Shown here piece by piece: positions 22,591 through 35,960 of a DNA stretch of 64,000 nucleotides. The stretch comes from Chrysopilus asiliformis. Its lineage: Eukaryota > Arthropoda > Insecta > Diptera > Rhagionidae. How positions within the stretch are numbered: the stretch's first letter is position 1; the number at the start of each line of letters is the position of its first letter. The position numbers and the translations under genes were made by a program. The stretch is taken from NCBI GenBank assembly GCA_964034945.1, contig OZ035963.1:67724682-67788681 (forward strand), in the 5' to 3' direction. The notes under the pieces were generated by a model that worked only from the letters and a program-made list of their open reading frames with translations, had not been told where the DNA came from and did no database searches.

Positions 22591-25500
22591 TTGTATTTGG
22601 AATCTCACAAAATGTTTATCTTTTTTCTTGTATTTGGAATCTCACAAAATGTACACTTTTAACACTTTGCCACGCTTCACCACCGCAACCATGCATTTTC
22701 CACCCAGTTAACACCCATTTTGTAAGCAACATCGACTCAGTTGGGTTTTAGCTGGGGAAGGGAGGAGGGATGTGGTGTATCAAAACAGGGATAACTTAAC
22801 GCTTATAAGGACCTATTGTAGACTCTATATAGAATGCATGCCATAATTTTTATAAAACATATATCTGTCTACGTGCTCATATGTGAAAATAGTCTCATAT
22901 AGAGTGTTCACATTTATGTGCATATGCGGGGCAATAATATGCGAGAGAAACATTTTTCTACATAAATGAACAGACTTTAATGATCCATTAGGGGGTTGTT
23001 CATACGTTTTATCCACAATACAGCAATGAACCGGGAGCTATAGAGACAGAATTTCATACCAGTTGACTTTTTACCCTTTTTTCTATTATAGGATTTCGTT
23101 TGCTTCACATGTGCATGACATTTCCATCCCTTAAAAAGGTTTGCTTAGCCAAACCTCCTTTCAACAAGTCCGCACCGGGGTAGGAAAAAAAATCTATCTA
23201 CGTGTGTGGATTAACTACACTAACTGCAAATGTTGCCGGTATGGAATCAGGAATTGTACAAAAATTTTTAAAGAGACCATTCACGTAGCTACATTTAAAG
23301 TGTGGAGAGTTGTCTAAAGAGGGGGAGGTGGAGGAGTCGGGGTGGAAATAGATATTCTAGTTGTTTTTGACATTGTCCTGTGATTCCATGTTACGCTGCA
23401 GCAAAACTACTATAGTTGGATAGCTCCAAGGATGGTCGCATGCATTCTTTGAAATGTGTGGAGCGTTTAAGGATATTAAAAGGGTGGCGGGTAAAAATAT
23501 ATTATGGTGCCATCATTTTCTAGCGGCAGGGGTTCGGGGACGACGACGAGGGGTAACTATACATAATAGTCGACATGATGATGGCTTTTCATGTTGTAAA
23601 AGCTTTTATTTACTACTACGAACTGCCAAGCAAACCACTATTACTATCCGGTAGTTACTACGGATGGCATTTGGAAAACGCAACGGTGTGGAGGGGAGTT
23701 CGAATGTTGTTTGGTATGTTTTAGGTTTGTTAACTATTTGGAAAAAATGCCATTTTCGCGGCAAATACCGCCCAGCTGTTATTATCGTCTGATGTTGGAA
23801 ACTAGTTTTTTTGTGGAGTTCTAATTTAGTTTTTCTGTGAAAAAAAATTAATTTGTAGGAAAAACAAATCTCAAAAATTAGCTTTAGATACAGGGAAATG
23901 TAATTTTATATCGGAAAATGCAAAAACGAAAATTCGTAGTAGTACGCAGAGAGAAATCCAAATAGGAATATACGGAACAGTGGACTCTTCTGCAATAATT
24001 CACTAAAACGTATATTCCTTTTCTTTTGTAGGAAACTGTCTTATTATTTCATTTCGTGTACTTTTTTTTGACCTCCTCTCTCCTTACAACAATAAACGGT
24101 GTTTTTGAAAACCCTTAGCTTCAAAAAAAATCCTTTTCGTGTTTAAGATTTTCCAAGTTAACACCACAATTTAAAGAAACCCACAGACAATTTTCACCTT
24201 CAATTATCTTTTCAACATAATTTTCTTTATACTCCCCCTCCTCTTCTCCCACTCCCCTCCTCTTAAAACCAAGCAAAAACACAAACTGAAAAACTCGTCA
24301 AGTGATATTCAGGATCTGCCTTCATAAAACAAAGAAAAAAATGGTAAAATATTCCAGAGAAATCCTACCAAATGTAACCAAAATGCCATTAAAGTGACGT
24401 ATGAAAATTAGTTAAGACACGGATTTACTTAACTCATGTGTGTGTTCTTTGCGTATGTTTGCCTAGTTTTTGCTATAGAAACCTTTGGGGAATAATGGAA
24501 GTTCTCTTGATTTCAAAAATTTTCGTTTAATATCATTTACACGCTTAGAAACAGCATCAGAGAATATTCATTTCAAACTCCTTCAATTAAAGTAATTATA
24601 CCGGATTGGGCGAGAATCCGGTTTCGTTGTTTTGAAAAACACCGTCTTTAAGGTTATTTTAAAAATAAGGGAAATTTGGGTAGAGCGGGGATATAATTTT
24701 AATAAGAAATATTTTAAGCTCTTTTTTGGGACGTTCGTAAATTAGAAACATTTCTCTCAAAACAAAAAGGAAAAAAAACTGCAGTCTTCGTCCTCTAAAA
24801 TATTGATAAGATCGTATTTTTTTATTAACACATAGTAAATAATATATTTTTTTCAAATATCTAGAGAATCGTGGAAAAATGCAGCCATCTCTGGAAACCG
24901 ATGCAAACCGCTGAAAGTATGTGAAATACCTTTGGGGGAAAAAATTATGCCAAGAAAATGGTTCAAAAATTATGAAAAAACCGTAACAAATTTTTGAAAA
25001 ATTAGAAAAGTTTTTACAAAACATTTCCAAACATTCAAAAAATTACCCAGCCCAGTTTTTCCCTACAAAATTAGCTTCCAGCTGGAAAACTTTGAGTGAA
25101 TTTTCCTGAAGAAATAAACAATTTCTTTTCATCTGTTTGTTTGTATCGTTGTGTATGTAGCTCCTCACTACCCCTGAAATACAATTGCTAAGTAAAAAAA
25201 AAACCACCATTATTTATAACCTAGTCTAACTACGGTTTGGTGTACTGACATTTTGGTCTGGCATAACCTTTTCATGGCTCTTTTGAAGATCATTTTTCAC
25301 CTTAGCCACGTTTCTTTATTTATGCTTTTCTGGCGTTTGTTTTTCACGTTTCTCGATTTTTTTCCCCGTTGTGGTGACAATTTTTCTCGCGACATATACA
25401 CAATTCGCGAAAAGTGAAATTTGTCTCCACGGGTATATGAAAAGCTTTTCTTCACAGTTTTGGACTTGTATTTTTTCGTGTCACAAAAGAAAGAAAAAAA

Positions 25501-26754
25501 ACCGGAGCGACACATAGAGTGGCAAGAAAAGCCACCAGAATGCCACTTTTCGCAACATAAAACATAATTTAGAATGAGAACAGCCAGCTATACACCAGCG
25601 ACACTGCCGTATGGCGAGAAAATGGTAAATAACCCGCAGCATAAGGACGTGGCGAGGCATCGCGGGGCGAACGGGGTTGAAAAGAAAAGCCAACATCGTC
25701 AAGGAACAACGAGGAATTTATCATTTGCGCGTCGCGGGAGAAGTTGTGACGATTTATTCATAATGGTTTGTGGGTAAACTTAAACTTGATGTATGTATCA
25801 AGAAAAAATCTTCCCAAGGTGTTCGTACCGAAGACGTGAGACGACGGACGTTAAAACGGATACTCCCGATTGGGATTAAACGCCAAGCGGAGAAACGAGG
25901 GAAAAAGCAGGTATTGTGCGATCCATCCTGAATCATCGTCTCTGTCAACGTTTGCTTATACATAATTTGTGAATTTTAAAATTTAATCCTTTGCCATTTC
26001 TGCAGGTTTTAACCGTAAAAACAAGGTATTTTATCCTATGATGGTTACTTCACACCTTCAAACATTTGAAGCGTTCCCACAGCACCAGTTAGCGGTTATA
26101 GTGGCACTAAACAAAATCGCACATTGCCATAGATAAACCTTTTGAAGATTTCAGGTGAAAATTTCTGGTAATTCAAGTCATTGAACTTTGATATCCATGT
26201 GGATATCCAAGGTTAAATTGTTCGGATGATGATGATTTTCCAGAAATTTGACGTTTTTCCTTGTGGATATTACATTAAATGAATTGAGAAAATTGTTTTC
26301 AATAAGCCCAGTAGGCATAATCCTTCGGTGATTGATCGATTTCTTTATTTTTATTTTTTGGTTTGATTTAATTGAGGTGGACTGGCATTGATTTGAAAAA
26401 AAAAAACATGAATCCGAAGGTAATCTCCGAGGCATTTTTGGAGAAAAAACTTGCTTTTCTGATATTTCATTTCACTTGGGAAAATATACCAAAATGGACA
26501 CTAAAGCTAATTTTTTTTAAATTCTTAAAGAATCTGAAATTCTTTAGAAATTGCTTCGTTCTTTAGAAACTTTGACAAAAACCTTCTAGCAATTTAGATT
26601 TTAAAAATTATGCAAGGGGTTGTCCTTGACATTTAGAAAGCAGGGTGGAGGAGGGAGGGGGGAGTTCTATGGCAGTGTAATGGCGGTATTAAACCTCATA
26701 CAATAGCTCGCAAAAGAGCATGTTGAAGACTTTTGCTTTGCGATACTTTTTCGT
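22591..26754. other. No recognisable gene
   Basis: AT-rich DNA. The frame at 24659-25030 (minus) is Phe/Tyr-rich and matches no domain. An inverted repeat AGGAATATACG/CGTATATTCCT (23967-24017) is the only notable structure. Confidence 0.4.
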
Positions 26755-27118
26755 TGTTTTTCCAAAAACGCACTTTGTTTTCAAATTTCCACCTGCGACG
26801 GACGTTTTTTTTTCGAGAAATTTCACCTACGACGCATTTACTTTTTAAACTTTTGCCTGCGACTCCTTTTTTGCCCAAAATTTTCACTAGTGGCGATTTT
26901 TTCCCCAAAATATTTCGCCTGCAACGCTTTTTTTCTCATAATTTTCACTAACGATGATTTTTTTCCAACAATTTTCATGAATTTTCGCCTGCGACGTATT
27001 TTTTACTAATGATTTTTCGACTGCGGTGCAGTTTTCCCTCCAAATTACATGATTTTTCAGGAAATTTGCTTGTGGGAGATTTTTCTTAAGATTTTCGACC
27101 TACAGTTATTTTTTCTGG
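26755..27118 (+). repeat. Degenerate tandem array with CGCCTGCGACG core
   Basis: Roughly nine diverged units of about 38 bp combine a T-run, TTTTCGCC and TGCGACG. An isolated similar unit is at 30618-30645. Confidence 0.6.
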
Positions 27119-27940
27119 TGTGCCGAAAATGTTTAGTTACGACAATGAGCATCTTCTAAAAACCCAAATCCGAAAACCACCACCCGATGTCATAGAAACC
27201 GGATTTCATTGGTGGTGGGTTTTCCGATGCCTCTCTTATTCAGGATATATTTTTGCGAAAATGTTTTCTGGTCTTGTTACACGCGAGTTAACTTCTTCAA
27301 ATAAATTTCGCCACAGAACATTTACCAATCACATACATGTTAGTGAAACGTTTATATGGCAAGGCACGTTTCCACTTAATAAACTTCCAAGGAATTCAAG
27401 AAAGACAACATGCCTATATATACCGCACCTAACCACGAAACAAATGTCTGAAGGGTAGTTAGTAGTGCCCATCCTGAATTTTCATCGTTTCTGGAATCAG
27501 TCAAGCGTTTCCCACTAACTGGTATCACGGAATAAATACACACACGTGGCTAAATCTTGGATGAAAATACGAAAGAAAGAAACAATAGGCATATGTAAGT
27601 GGAAGGTATATCAAATGGAATACATTTTCAACCCCTATCCCCCACTACCCTTAAATATATGGGGGTCTGTTGTATTTGATTCCCAGGCCTTGTCCTTGGG
27701 TCTATACTTAATGCCTTCAGTTTGAAGACATTTGACTGCCAAGAAGAACGACCGACAACTTTGGCAACAATCATTGATGATGATTACTATCTACACTACA
27801 GACGAGCGAAAACTACTATACTTTCCACTATGCTTACAATTACAGAGACAACCCCCCGGAATTGTGTTTACTTTGGTGTTTTCTTCGAGGAAAAGTCCTT
27901 GAGTGGATGTTCTTTGTGTGTCAAAAGTTCTACTTAACTC
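27119..27940. other. No recognisable gene
   Basis: A 112-codon frame at 27120-27458 has no domain or splice context that I trust. Confidence 0.35.
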
Positions 27941-28273
27941 GGGTGACCATACGTCCTGGAATGGTAGAACAGTCCCAAATTCAGGCATGTTATCCCTAAA
28001 ATTATGCAATTTAGTGTAGTAATTTCTTAATCATTAAAAAAATTGACTACAAAACCCACGGTGCAATTTTTGTTGTCTTTAGAAGACATAAAACATTGAC
28101 AAATGTCAAACGAAAATTGAATCAGATTCTATTTTCTCTGGTTGGGCTTTCAAAATTTTCACGATTCATCTCGAAGCATTCAAAATTTCCTCACACTTCG
28201 TCACCCCGGGTAATTTCCGCCCCCTCCACACGCTTATTTTCTCCCGGATTGACCCAAAAGAATATGGTCACCC
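27941..28273. mobile_element. MITE with GGGTGACCATA terminal inverted repeats
   Basis: Left end GGGTGACCATACGTCC, right end TATGGTCACCC, an 11-bp perfect inverted repeat 333 bp apart. The same end appears once more, alone, at about 47330 (AGGGTGACCATATTTTT). A target duplication is not clear. Superfamily unassigned. Confidence 0.6.
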
Positions 28274-29104
28274 TATCTCGAACTAACTTCAACTTTAAGT
28301 GCGGCGTTAACCACTGAACCCAACCGAATCGTCAACAGATCCTCGTACGAAACAAGCCAACCATCATTGCACAAAACCAGGGAGGGGGAGGGGGTTTAAA
28401 TTCTGTATGGTTAAGTACTGAACCGAATTTTTCCCATTTCAATTTTGGTCCTAATTTTTGGGCTCTCCACCCATATTCCTGCTGCTATCTTGTATTTTCT
28501 CTTGGCTGCTGTTTAATCTCTTAGAATAAATATTTACACTCGCGTTTGTGAAACGAAATGAAACAAAAATATTGGGAATTAATGTTTTTCTATCCGGGTT
28601 TTCACCGGAGATGGCGAAAAATCACATCTTTCCCTCTTTATATATCTCTCGATGGCAGTTGAGTGAAGAGGATTTTCTTCGGGGAAATTTCAAGTAAAAG
28701 TGTTCGGTTGACAAGGTTAATCGCAGGGAAAACATCTTCAAAATCAAAGTGGATCTCAGGAAAATTGCAAAAAAAAAAAATACATACACAGAATTTCAAG
28801 CCGTAGTATCTCGTTTTTGTGTAAATTTCAAGATTATATAAATAATTCTTTGAATTAGGGTAAATCTGCAAGCAATTTTAATTAGAATCTGCTGAAATGG
28901 TATCGAAGTCCTTGGAAAATTAGCAAAAGTGGAAAATTTTGGTAACAAGGAAGGAAATAATAATGGGGTTTGTTTGTTTAATTAATTCTGAGATTCTTTT
29001 TTTTTATTTTAAAAACACCTTTTTTGACAGATTTTTTTTCTTAGTTGAAAGCATATTTTGTGACGAACTCTTTGTTGTAAATTTTTGAAATTAGTATCCG
29101 GAAA
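28274..29104. other. No recognisable gene
   Basis: AT-rich; nothing supported. Confidence 0.45.
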
Positions 29105-29240
29105 AACTGTAGGGAACTACATGTCTTAGGCGACCGAAATTTTGAAGACATTTTTTAGGCGACCAAATTTTTGATGATATTTTTCCGGCTATCGAAATTT
29201 TGATATTTTTTCAGGTGAAAAGTTTTGAAGACTTCGGTCA
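29105..29240 (+). repeat. Degenerate short tandem array
   Basis: About four diverged units of the form TTTTTAGGCGACCGAAATTT. It lies about 230 bp past the 3' end of the DUF1091 gene. Confidence 0.55.
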
Positions 29241-29470
29241 TTTAAAGACGAACCCTTAATTTCTCGGTACGCTGAGAGAAAAGTTAAAAAAAAATTTTAT
29301 TTTTAAAAATCTCGGAAAATTTTCGAAGGCGGAAGAAGGGTGGGGAGGATGTCAAAATTTCAATTGCGTAACGGAGGGGGCAGGGGTGTTAAAATTCGTA
29401 GTTACGCTACCGAAAATCACAATTTTTTACTTTCTTAAGTAAAAAATCAGTAGAATAAAGTATTGTTTTC

Positions 29471-30154
29471 TTATGGTTTTGAACAAATTGATGATGAAGG
29501 TTGCCTCTTGCACTTTTGATATTGTTCTGCTTTTCCAATCATTTTGCCGTTAAAAAACAGCGTCTGAATAGATTCTACTTTTGCAGTTGCGACAATCGGT
29601 GCAAAAAGTTCAGTATTCACCAACATATTTTCCAGTGAATAAAATCCCTAAAATATTATCAGATAAAAAGTCATTTAGTTTCTATATGATCCTTGGAAAA
29701 TACTGACCGGTTGAATCGGGCAACTTTTCGGTAGATTGGGGCCACAGATGAGATTTTGAAAAACGATTTTCACGTACAAATCAGTTTGCGAAGATCCTTT
29801 TTCCATAAAATCACAGTAATCGACTGTAGCATTCCAGAATTTCGTACTTCGTTTATTTCCACCCAATATTATACTCATGCTACTCGTTAAATGCAAATTA
29901 TCGATTGGAATTTTTAATTCTGCTGATACATTAGTGCACCACAGTTTAGGATGATAACATGGAGTTACAGTATAATCGATATACTTTTTATCACTCCAAT
30001 TTAAATATTTCGTAAAGTTGCAGCAGTAAAATGACTAAAATTTTATTTTTTTTTTTTCATAAAAATCGGGTAAGTTTTAAGAAATTAATTTAAAACTCAC
30101 CAAGGTCATTGGGATTAATAAATATAAAATTTTTAATCCGAAAACGTATTTCAT
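29471..30154 (-). CDS. Secreted DUF1091/DM8-domain protein, three exons
   Basis: Three exons join in frame: 30154-30101, 30034-29708 and 29647-29471, giving 185 residues and a TAA stop. Splice sites are GTGAGT...TTTTAG (66-bp intron) and GTCAGT...TTTTAG (60-bp intron), both phase 0. Exon 1 is almost exactly a hydrophobic signal peptide (MKYVFGLKILYLLIPMTL). Exon 2 has four N-glycosylation sequons (Asn24, 30, 53, 86) and the motif FWNATVDYCDFMEKG followed by NLPKSCPIQP; exon 3 begins GFYSLENM. This WN.TVDYC...K..NL..SCP..PG.Y pattern, the Cys spacing and the total length fit the insect DUF1091 (DM8) family of secreted proteins, which is thought to have an ML/MD-2-like lipid-binding fold; the ligand is unknown. 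The start is chosen because it gives the signal peptide and lies just after a possible initiator. It could be nested in the first intron of the gene starting at 46354. Confidence 0.9.
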
Positions 30155-30173
30155 TTTTGCAATGTAATCCTTC

Positions 30174-30200
30174 ACTGACTTCAATACAGAATTGTATAAA
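30174..30200 (-). promoter_or_regulatory. Candidate core promoter of the DUF1091 gene
   Basis: On the minus strand TCAGT (30178-30174), the arthropod initiator consensus, lies 20 bp before the ATG, with TTTATAC (30200-30194) about 24 bp upstream of the putative start. The TATA-like word is imperfect and slightly close. Confidence 0.35.
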
Positions 30201-32659
30201 GTTTTCCGACTTGAAAATGCTGGTAATTTTAAAAAAGTGATTCAAAATTATTACAATTTATTAAAATTACACCTTTTAAAAAATGTAGATTTAGAGAAAG
30301 ATTGTAAATATTACTCATTTATTTTAATTTACATCATTTAATTTTTTTTACTCAATAATTACAGTGGTTTTCCAAGTAACAACGGCGTAGCCAGGATAGG
30401 GGAGGGAGCGCAAAATAATATATTCAAAAATATCACTACTTTGGTCACAGACACCCCCTTCCTCTTACCACATCAGTGCCAAGTAGCACAAAAGAGTCGT
30501 ATAGTCGTCGTTGCGACTTTAATTTTGAAACCTTATGGTGGCCACGTCTACCTTACGAATAGGCCTTGGTTGTGCTTTGGTTTTTGTAAATTTTTGAAAA
30601 CTTAGCTATTAATTCATGAGACTTTTCGCCTGCGGTGCAATTTTACTTTCTTCTTTTTTGAGGAAAGTTTTGTGTTGATCACCACTGGTATTTTTACTTT
30701 TTTGTACGAAGTATAAGATATTTCTTTAAAAAAATGAAAAAAGAGGGGAAGCGGAAATCCTTTTTTGGAAATGTTTCCGAGTCAGGACCTTCGACTTGTT
30801 TGGCAAAATAAAAATCTATACAACTTGATCTTAATTTCACTCAAAATTGACTATTTAAGCGTCCCCCTCAAAATTTCCCTCTTTCTAATCAAATGACTTT
30901 AAAACAATGCCCTTTATCTATTTATTTACCATCACATTTTGACAATATTGATCGAATAAGGACGAAAACCGACTCACAAGCGCCACAAAACGAAAATACC
31001 GGGGAGGGGGAAAATCAAACAAATCTGATAATAAATTGAATTTGAACACAGCCATTAGAAAGGTGTCCGACAAACGGCACAAAAAACATCGAATCTTCCA
31101 TACGATGACTTAACAATTTGAGTCCTGAAAACACTCGTCGTTTCACTCAATAAAATCCAATAGTCCTTGCCATCGATTCAGTTTTATTGGAATTTAAACT
31201 CACCTACATTTATGCTGTTATACGGCCAGGACTTGTTTTTTTTTATCCCCAGCAGCATCCGCTGGAAGGGAAAGGGAATCAGTCCTTCAGGATGTTGGGT
31301 GTTTTTTCTTGCACCAGGGACTATCCGAGCACCAGTGAATCCTGAATACATGTTCGGCGTGGTGTCGGGACTGCAGATGCTTTTTGCGAAATTGTAACAA
31401 TTGTCGTGTCTGATGGGTTCCGCTATCAGATTTAAATTCAAGCAAGTAGGACACTATTAAAAATTTAATCCACAACGATTCATTGTCATTCATTCCCATT
31501 CTCAATCACGAACAAGGAGTGCAACTACTTGATATTCGCGCCATATTTTACCCAGTTTTCCAAGGACTCCACCTCAATTTCCCTCAACAATGCAGTCAAT
31601 TCGGTGTCCTAGTTTGCGTTTTCCATGGCGTCTATAGAAAAAAAATAGGACAAAGTACAGAGAATCCTTGGGGCATGTGGCGTCTCCAAAGTTTTACATC
31701 CCCTCTGTCTTTCGATGAACCTTACTTCAGGATCAACGACGACGTTTCCCACACGAAGCAAAGGTCTTTTTTTGGAATTGTTTCCGACTTCCCATCATTC
31801 CTTGTGGTGGAAACTTCCGCTCTACATATAACAACTTTTCCACAGCAGATTTAAGTAAACTTTGACTGCAACTGAAAAGTTCCGAAAACCCTTTTATTTT
31901 CGCCCGCTACAATCCATCCCCGCATCCAACAGTTTCCAGGGCGAATGAGTTATCAACATCGAAGCCTAGACGAGGCATTGAAGGGCAATTTAACGGGCCA
32001 TTGTTTAGTGGGTGGCTCGTTTTTTTAAACCATCGTAGGAAAATACGCAATGTTGCCAAACCAGGAAAAAAGGGCCCACAGACCGATTCGAGGTGAGGGA
32101 TATGTCCCCTGGAAGATTTATTGATTTGATGGAATGATTTGTGTTATGGGATTATTGATTGCGATAGTTATATAGGCATATCGGAACGGAGATTTCATGT
32201 TTAAAGTTTAGATTGAAGTTTGACAAATTATGCTTTATCGATATTTCATAAAGATATCAAGTGAAAAATTATCCAAGCGATTTTTTCCAATGAAGTTTAG
32301 CTAAACCGATTTAGGCGATGGTTTTTTGGGCGGATTTGTCGAAAAAGTTTGCAATTTGCTTTCAAGGCCTGAAAAAAATTGATTCTCCCTAAGTTTGCAC
32401 TTAAAATGAATTTCTAGATTTTTTTCCAGTGAATATCCTCCACCTACACACTTTCCGTGAAAAAAAAAGTTTTGGGCCAGCTAAAAATTAGATCTTTTAC
32501 GTTTTTTTTTTTTTTTAAATTTTCTATCAACATCCATGAGATTTGGGCTCTTTATAGAAGCTTCAGAAGGCCGAAAATAATAACATTTTAAAACAATTTT
32601 AAGCACTGCAACCCTAATTTCCCCCTGAATGTAGGACAGTTTTGCGAATTGGATTTATG
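30201..32659. other. No recognisable gene
   Basis: Contains a partial family B repeat (30691-30790). Frames at 31167-31854 are short, overlap in antisense and match no domain. Confidence 0.4.
30691..30790 (+). repeat. Dispersed repeat family B, partial copy 3
   Basis: Starts TTTTTACTTTTTTGTACG like copies at 20063 and 51082 and keeps CCGAGTC later; strongly diverged. Confidence 0.4.
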
Positions 32660-32855
32660 ATTTTGGTTACAAAAATTTAGTTCTGGTTGTAAACATTTTA
32701 AAAACTGGTGCTAGTTTTGATTTTGGTTCCAAAATTTTCAAAAAATTAGCTCTAGTTTTGATTTTGGTTCCAAAAATTTCAAAATTTGGTTCTGATTTTG
32801 ACTTTAGTCCCAAAAATTGCAAAAATTCAGTTCTGGTTTTGGTTTTAAAGATTTG
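32660..32855 (+). repeat. Degenerate tandem array, about 46-bp unit
   Basis: Four diverged units built on TTAGTTCTGGTTTTGATTTT plus GGTTCCAAAAATTT. The antisense frame is a Lys/Thr repeat peptide, an artefact of the array. Confidence 0.7.
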
Positions 32856-35580
32856 CCTCACTTCCCTTTATAAATGTACGACTTAAAAAATTATTCTTTA
32901 TACCGCCACGTACATTTTCCACAAAATCCAGTAAAAATTCCATTGCATTAAAGAATGTTTTCCGCGCGAAAATCCATTTACACTTCGCCACAATGATTTT
33001 GAAATTTTATTTAACTAAACGGAAAAGTATGAATTAACGCGAAAGCGCCCCAAACTAGGCAAGATTGAATTTTCAAGGTTTTTCCTTAAAAAAAATTCTC
33101 CAAACACTTTAATTTATTCAATTACGCCCTTTTAGTGAAACGTCTTCAATCATTTTCACGTCGGGCACGAATCCTGCTTGCAAGAAAATGTGTTATAGAA
33201 AATTCCTTACGAACGTAAGCGTGAAGAGGGCGCAGACAATCAATGCCATGGCAGCAGTCTAGTAAATTCCAGACAAAAGGCTATGTGTTGGCCTTTCACT
33301 CAATCCATTCAAAAAGGATGTTTTTTTTTTTGAAAAGATTTTTTTTCTCGATGTTTTGTTTTGCAGACATCACCCGGTCTTATATGTGTGTAAAACATGT
33401 GCGAAAACATTTCAAGTCTTCAATGTCGGATGTTCTAAAGAAAAAATTCCATCACATTCCCATTTAACAGGCGACTGTAAAAGACGATACGTTACGAGTA
33501 CCATCATAAAATGTAGTATTAGAATCGAAACGAATGCGATTTTCACAGTATCTCGACTGGTAGGCAAGACATCCTTCCTTCCAGTAATACAGCTCCACGA
33601 AATTCCCATTTAATGTGCACGGGAGTACCGAACAAACCACCCCACACTCTCTATACATTTTCGAACCTATCTATCGATGCTTGATTTGATTGAATTATTG
33701 CATGTGTTCCATATATCCTTGGAGTGTATCTATTTATCTGATATTTTTGTTGACTAACGAAATGGGTAGGAACCCCCCTATATTTTCTTCAATATGATAT
33801 GGTTTGGTTGTTCGATCTCACATGGGCACCCTTCGCGTTTCTTATTTACGAGGCAACACGACACAAAAATTTCATTCAAGCAAGGAACCATGGAAGCTAC
33901 CCACTCGTCTATCTGTTTATCTATCGACAAGTAAGTATCTGTCATGCTTCCCAAAGACTTGATATAAAATACAAATAGGGGGTTTCGTCGCTTCATTCTT
34001 CAATTCAAGACTTTATGGAATACCTTTATGTCCTGACGATCCTGACGATACCTTCCAAAAAGTCCTTATCGATGATACTTGCACGAGTGCAAGAAGGTTT
34101 TTTACGACCCTAAAACGACTGCCAGCCACACCCTTCCTCTGGTTATCATATATCGTCAACTCTACACTCATTTTGCACACCCTTGACGAAACGGAATGCT
34201 TTCCAATCGAACTGGATTCAATCGAAACTCTGAAGGAAAATTTTTGATCGACCATCCTTCGATTTCCTGGTTGTTTAGGCAACGTGTTTTGAAGTTTATA
34301 GGGTAGGGGGTCTTTTTTGGAAATTTTTAAAATTGGGGACTTTTCGGTTAAACGTTTGTTTTGTCCCCAAGTATTATTAGGACGGTCGCGGTGTTTTTTT
34401 TATAAAATCAAAATTTTTGGATCTCCTAAAAAATGTTGGTTCACAATTCACGCTTGTTTTCGGCCTTTCGAAAATGGCTCGTAAGGGACACTATTTTGTA
34501 AAAAGTGAAGACACATTCCTTAAAAGCTAAAAGTGAAATTGCAATAAACGCAGGGTTCAAATGTGGCACTCTCCCTTAATATTCGAATCACACTTCCAAC
34601 GACAACAAAATTCAAACTCCACGTTAGAGAGTCTTTTGATTCACTCAAAGTTGAACTTTAAATCTCTTAGCAAATCACCTTCCTTTGGACAGATATTTCG
34701 GCCCGTAGTGAATTACTTTATGGACGTAAATTTCCTGTTTGATTTCAAGTTTGGATTTTACATCCTGATTGAGTGAAATGAAAATGTAACAAAATGGCAC
34801 CTCGTCGACCGCACACAATTGAGGAATGGGTCGATGTTCGTTAAAGATACTTGTCGGATAATTTCGAAAAGGATAAATCGTCAATATAGGAGCCCCGAAG
34901 ATTGCTGCTGTAGAGAAATGGAAACTGGTTAAATCAATCAATTGAGTAATTAGATTCACTGATTGATTCAAATTGTTTGAGGTAATTGGGCTGATGAGGG
35001 TAGCTCTATATTATCGCCCTGCCGGGCCGGGTCGGTCCGTTGATTGGAAACGTAGACCAATCAACAACCAGCCAGTACAGAAAACGGACCCGGATCGAAA
35101 ACGGACAGATAAAATTGTCGAAAGGTATCACGATAAACCACATCCAAATAGACAGATGGAATCAGGAATTTAATAAAAGATCCTGTTGGCCCTTTGGCAC
35201 ATCAAAGAGACGTCTTGTGTGAAGTTTCCCTGAACCGAATCGGATCGGACGAAGGAATAAATGGGATTTTTACGAAGGGAATTTAATTTACCACTTGCTG
35301 GTGTCGAGGGTTTTAAATTTTTAATCAAGAAATAAGGAAGCTACAACAACCAAACAGTAGCTTTCAAGAGAAAAAAAGGACGAAATGTGTTGTAGTGATT
35401 TTCACGTAATTTACTTGATTTAGGATTGATTCGGGAAAACAGTGAATAGAATTTGAGAAATTTGCATTATTTTTAATTAAAAACTGTTGGGTTTAATTGT
35501 ACGAAAAATTTTGACACGATTATTTAAGAATATTCATAAAAAAGGTGGTTTCTTAACAAGGATTTTTCGCAAAAGGAAAA
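32856..35580. other. No recognisable gene
   Basis: Short frames at 33243-33658 and 34013-34282 have antisense partners and no domain. Confidence 0.4.
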
Positions 35581-35960
35581 TTTGTAGAATTATAGAGAAA
35601 AATGCAGAAGTTTAGGCTAATTTCTAGAATTACAGGCAAAAATTGCACCACTACTGGCGAAAATTTCAGAATTACAGAGAAAATTTCAGAATTGCAGAGA
35701 AATCCCGGCAACCTCGCAGGTGAAAACAGCCGAATTTCCAGGGAATTTTTGTAGGATTACAGAGGAAATTCAGAATTACGGAAAACTTTGCAGAATGGCA
35801 GACAAAAATTGCATAATTATAGGCGAAACCTGCTCAATTACAAGCAAATTTGCACAATTTCAGAGAAAATCGCAAAATGACAGAGAAATTTGCAGAACAC
35901 AAGGAAACCTGGCAGATATATAGGCGAAAATTTCAAAATTACAGGCGATCGTGCAAGATT
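35581..35960 (+). repeat. Degenerate tandem array, about 20-24 bp unit
   Basis: Roughly sixteen imperfect units of TTTCAGAATTACAGAGAAAA or TTGCAGAATTACAGGCGAAA run head to tail. The small plus-strand frame across it (35720-35923) is a by-product. Confidence 0.75.

Noticed and set aside
23967..24017. Inverted repeat AGGAATATACG...CGTATATTCCT
   Set aside because: Only 11 bp, AT-rich, without flanking duplication; expected by chance in 64 kb.
33356..33613. Zinc-finger-like YVCKTCAKTF
   Set aside because: The CxxC is not followed by His at C2H2 spacing, and no neighbouring fingers occur.
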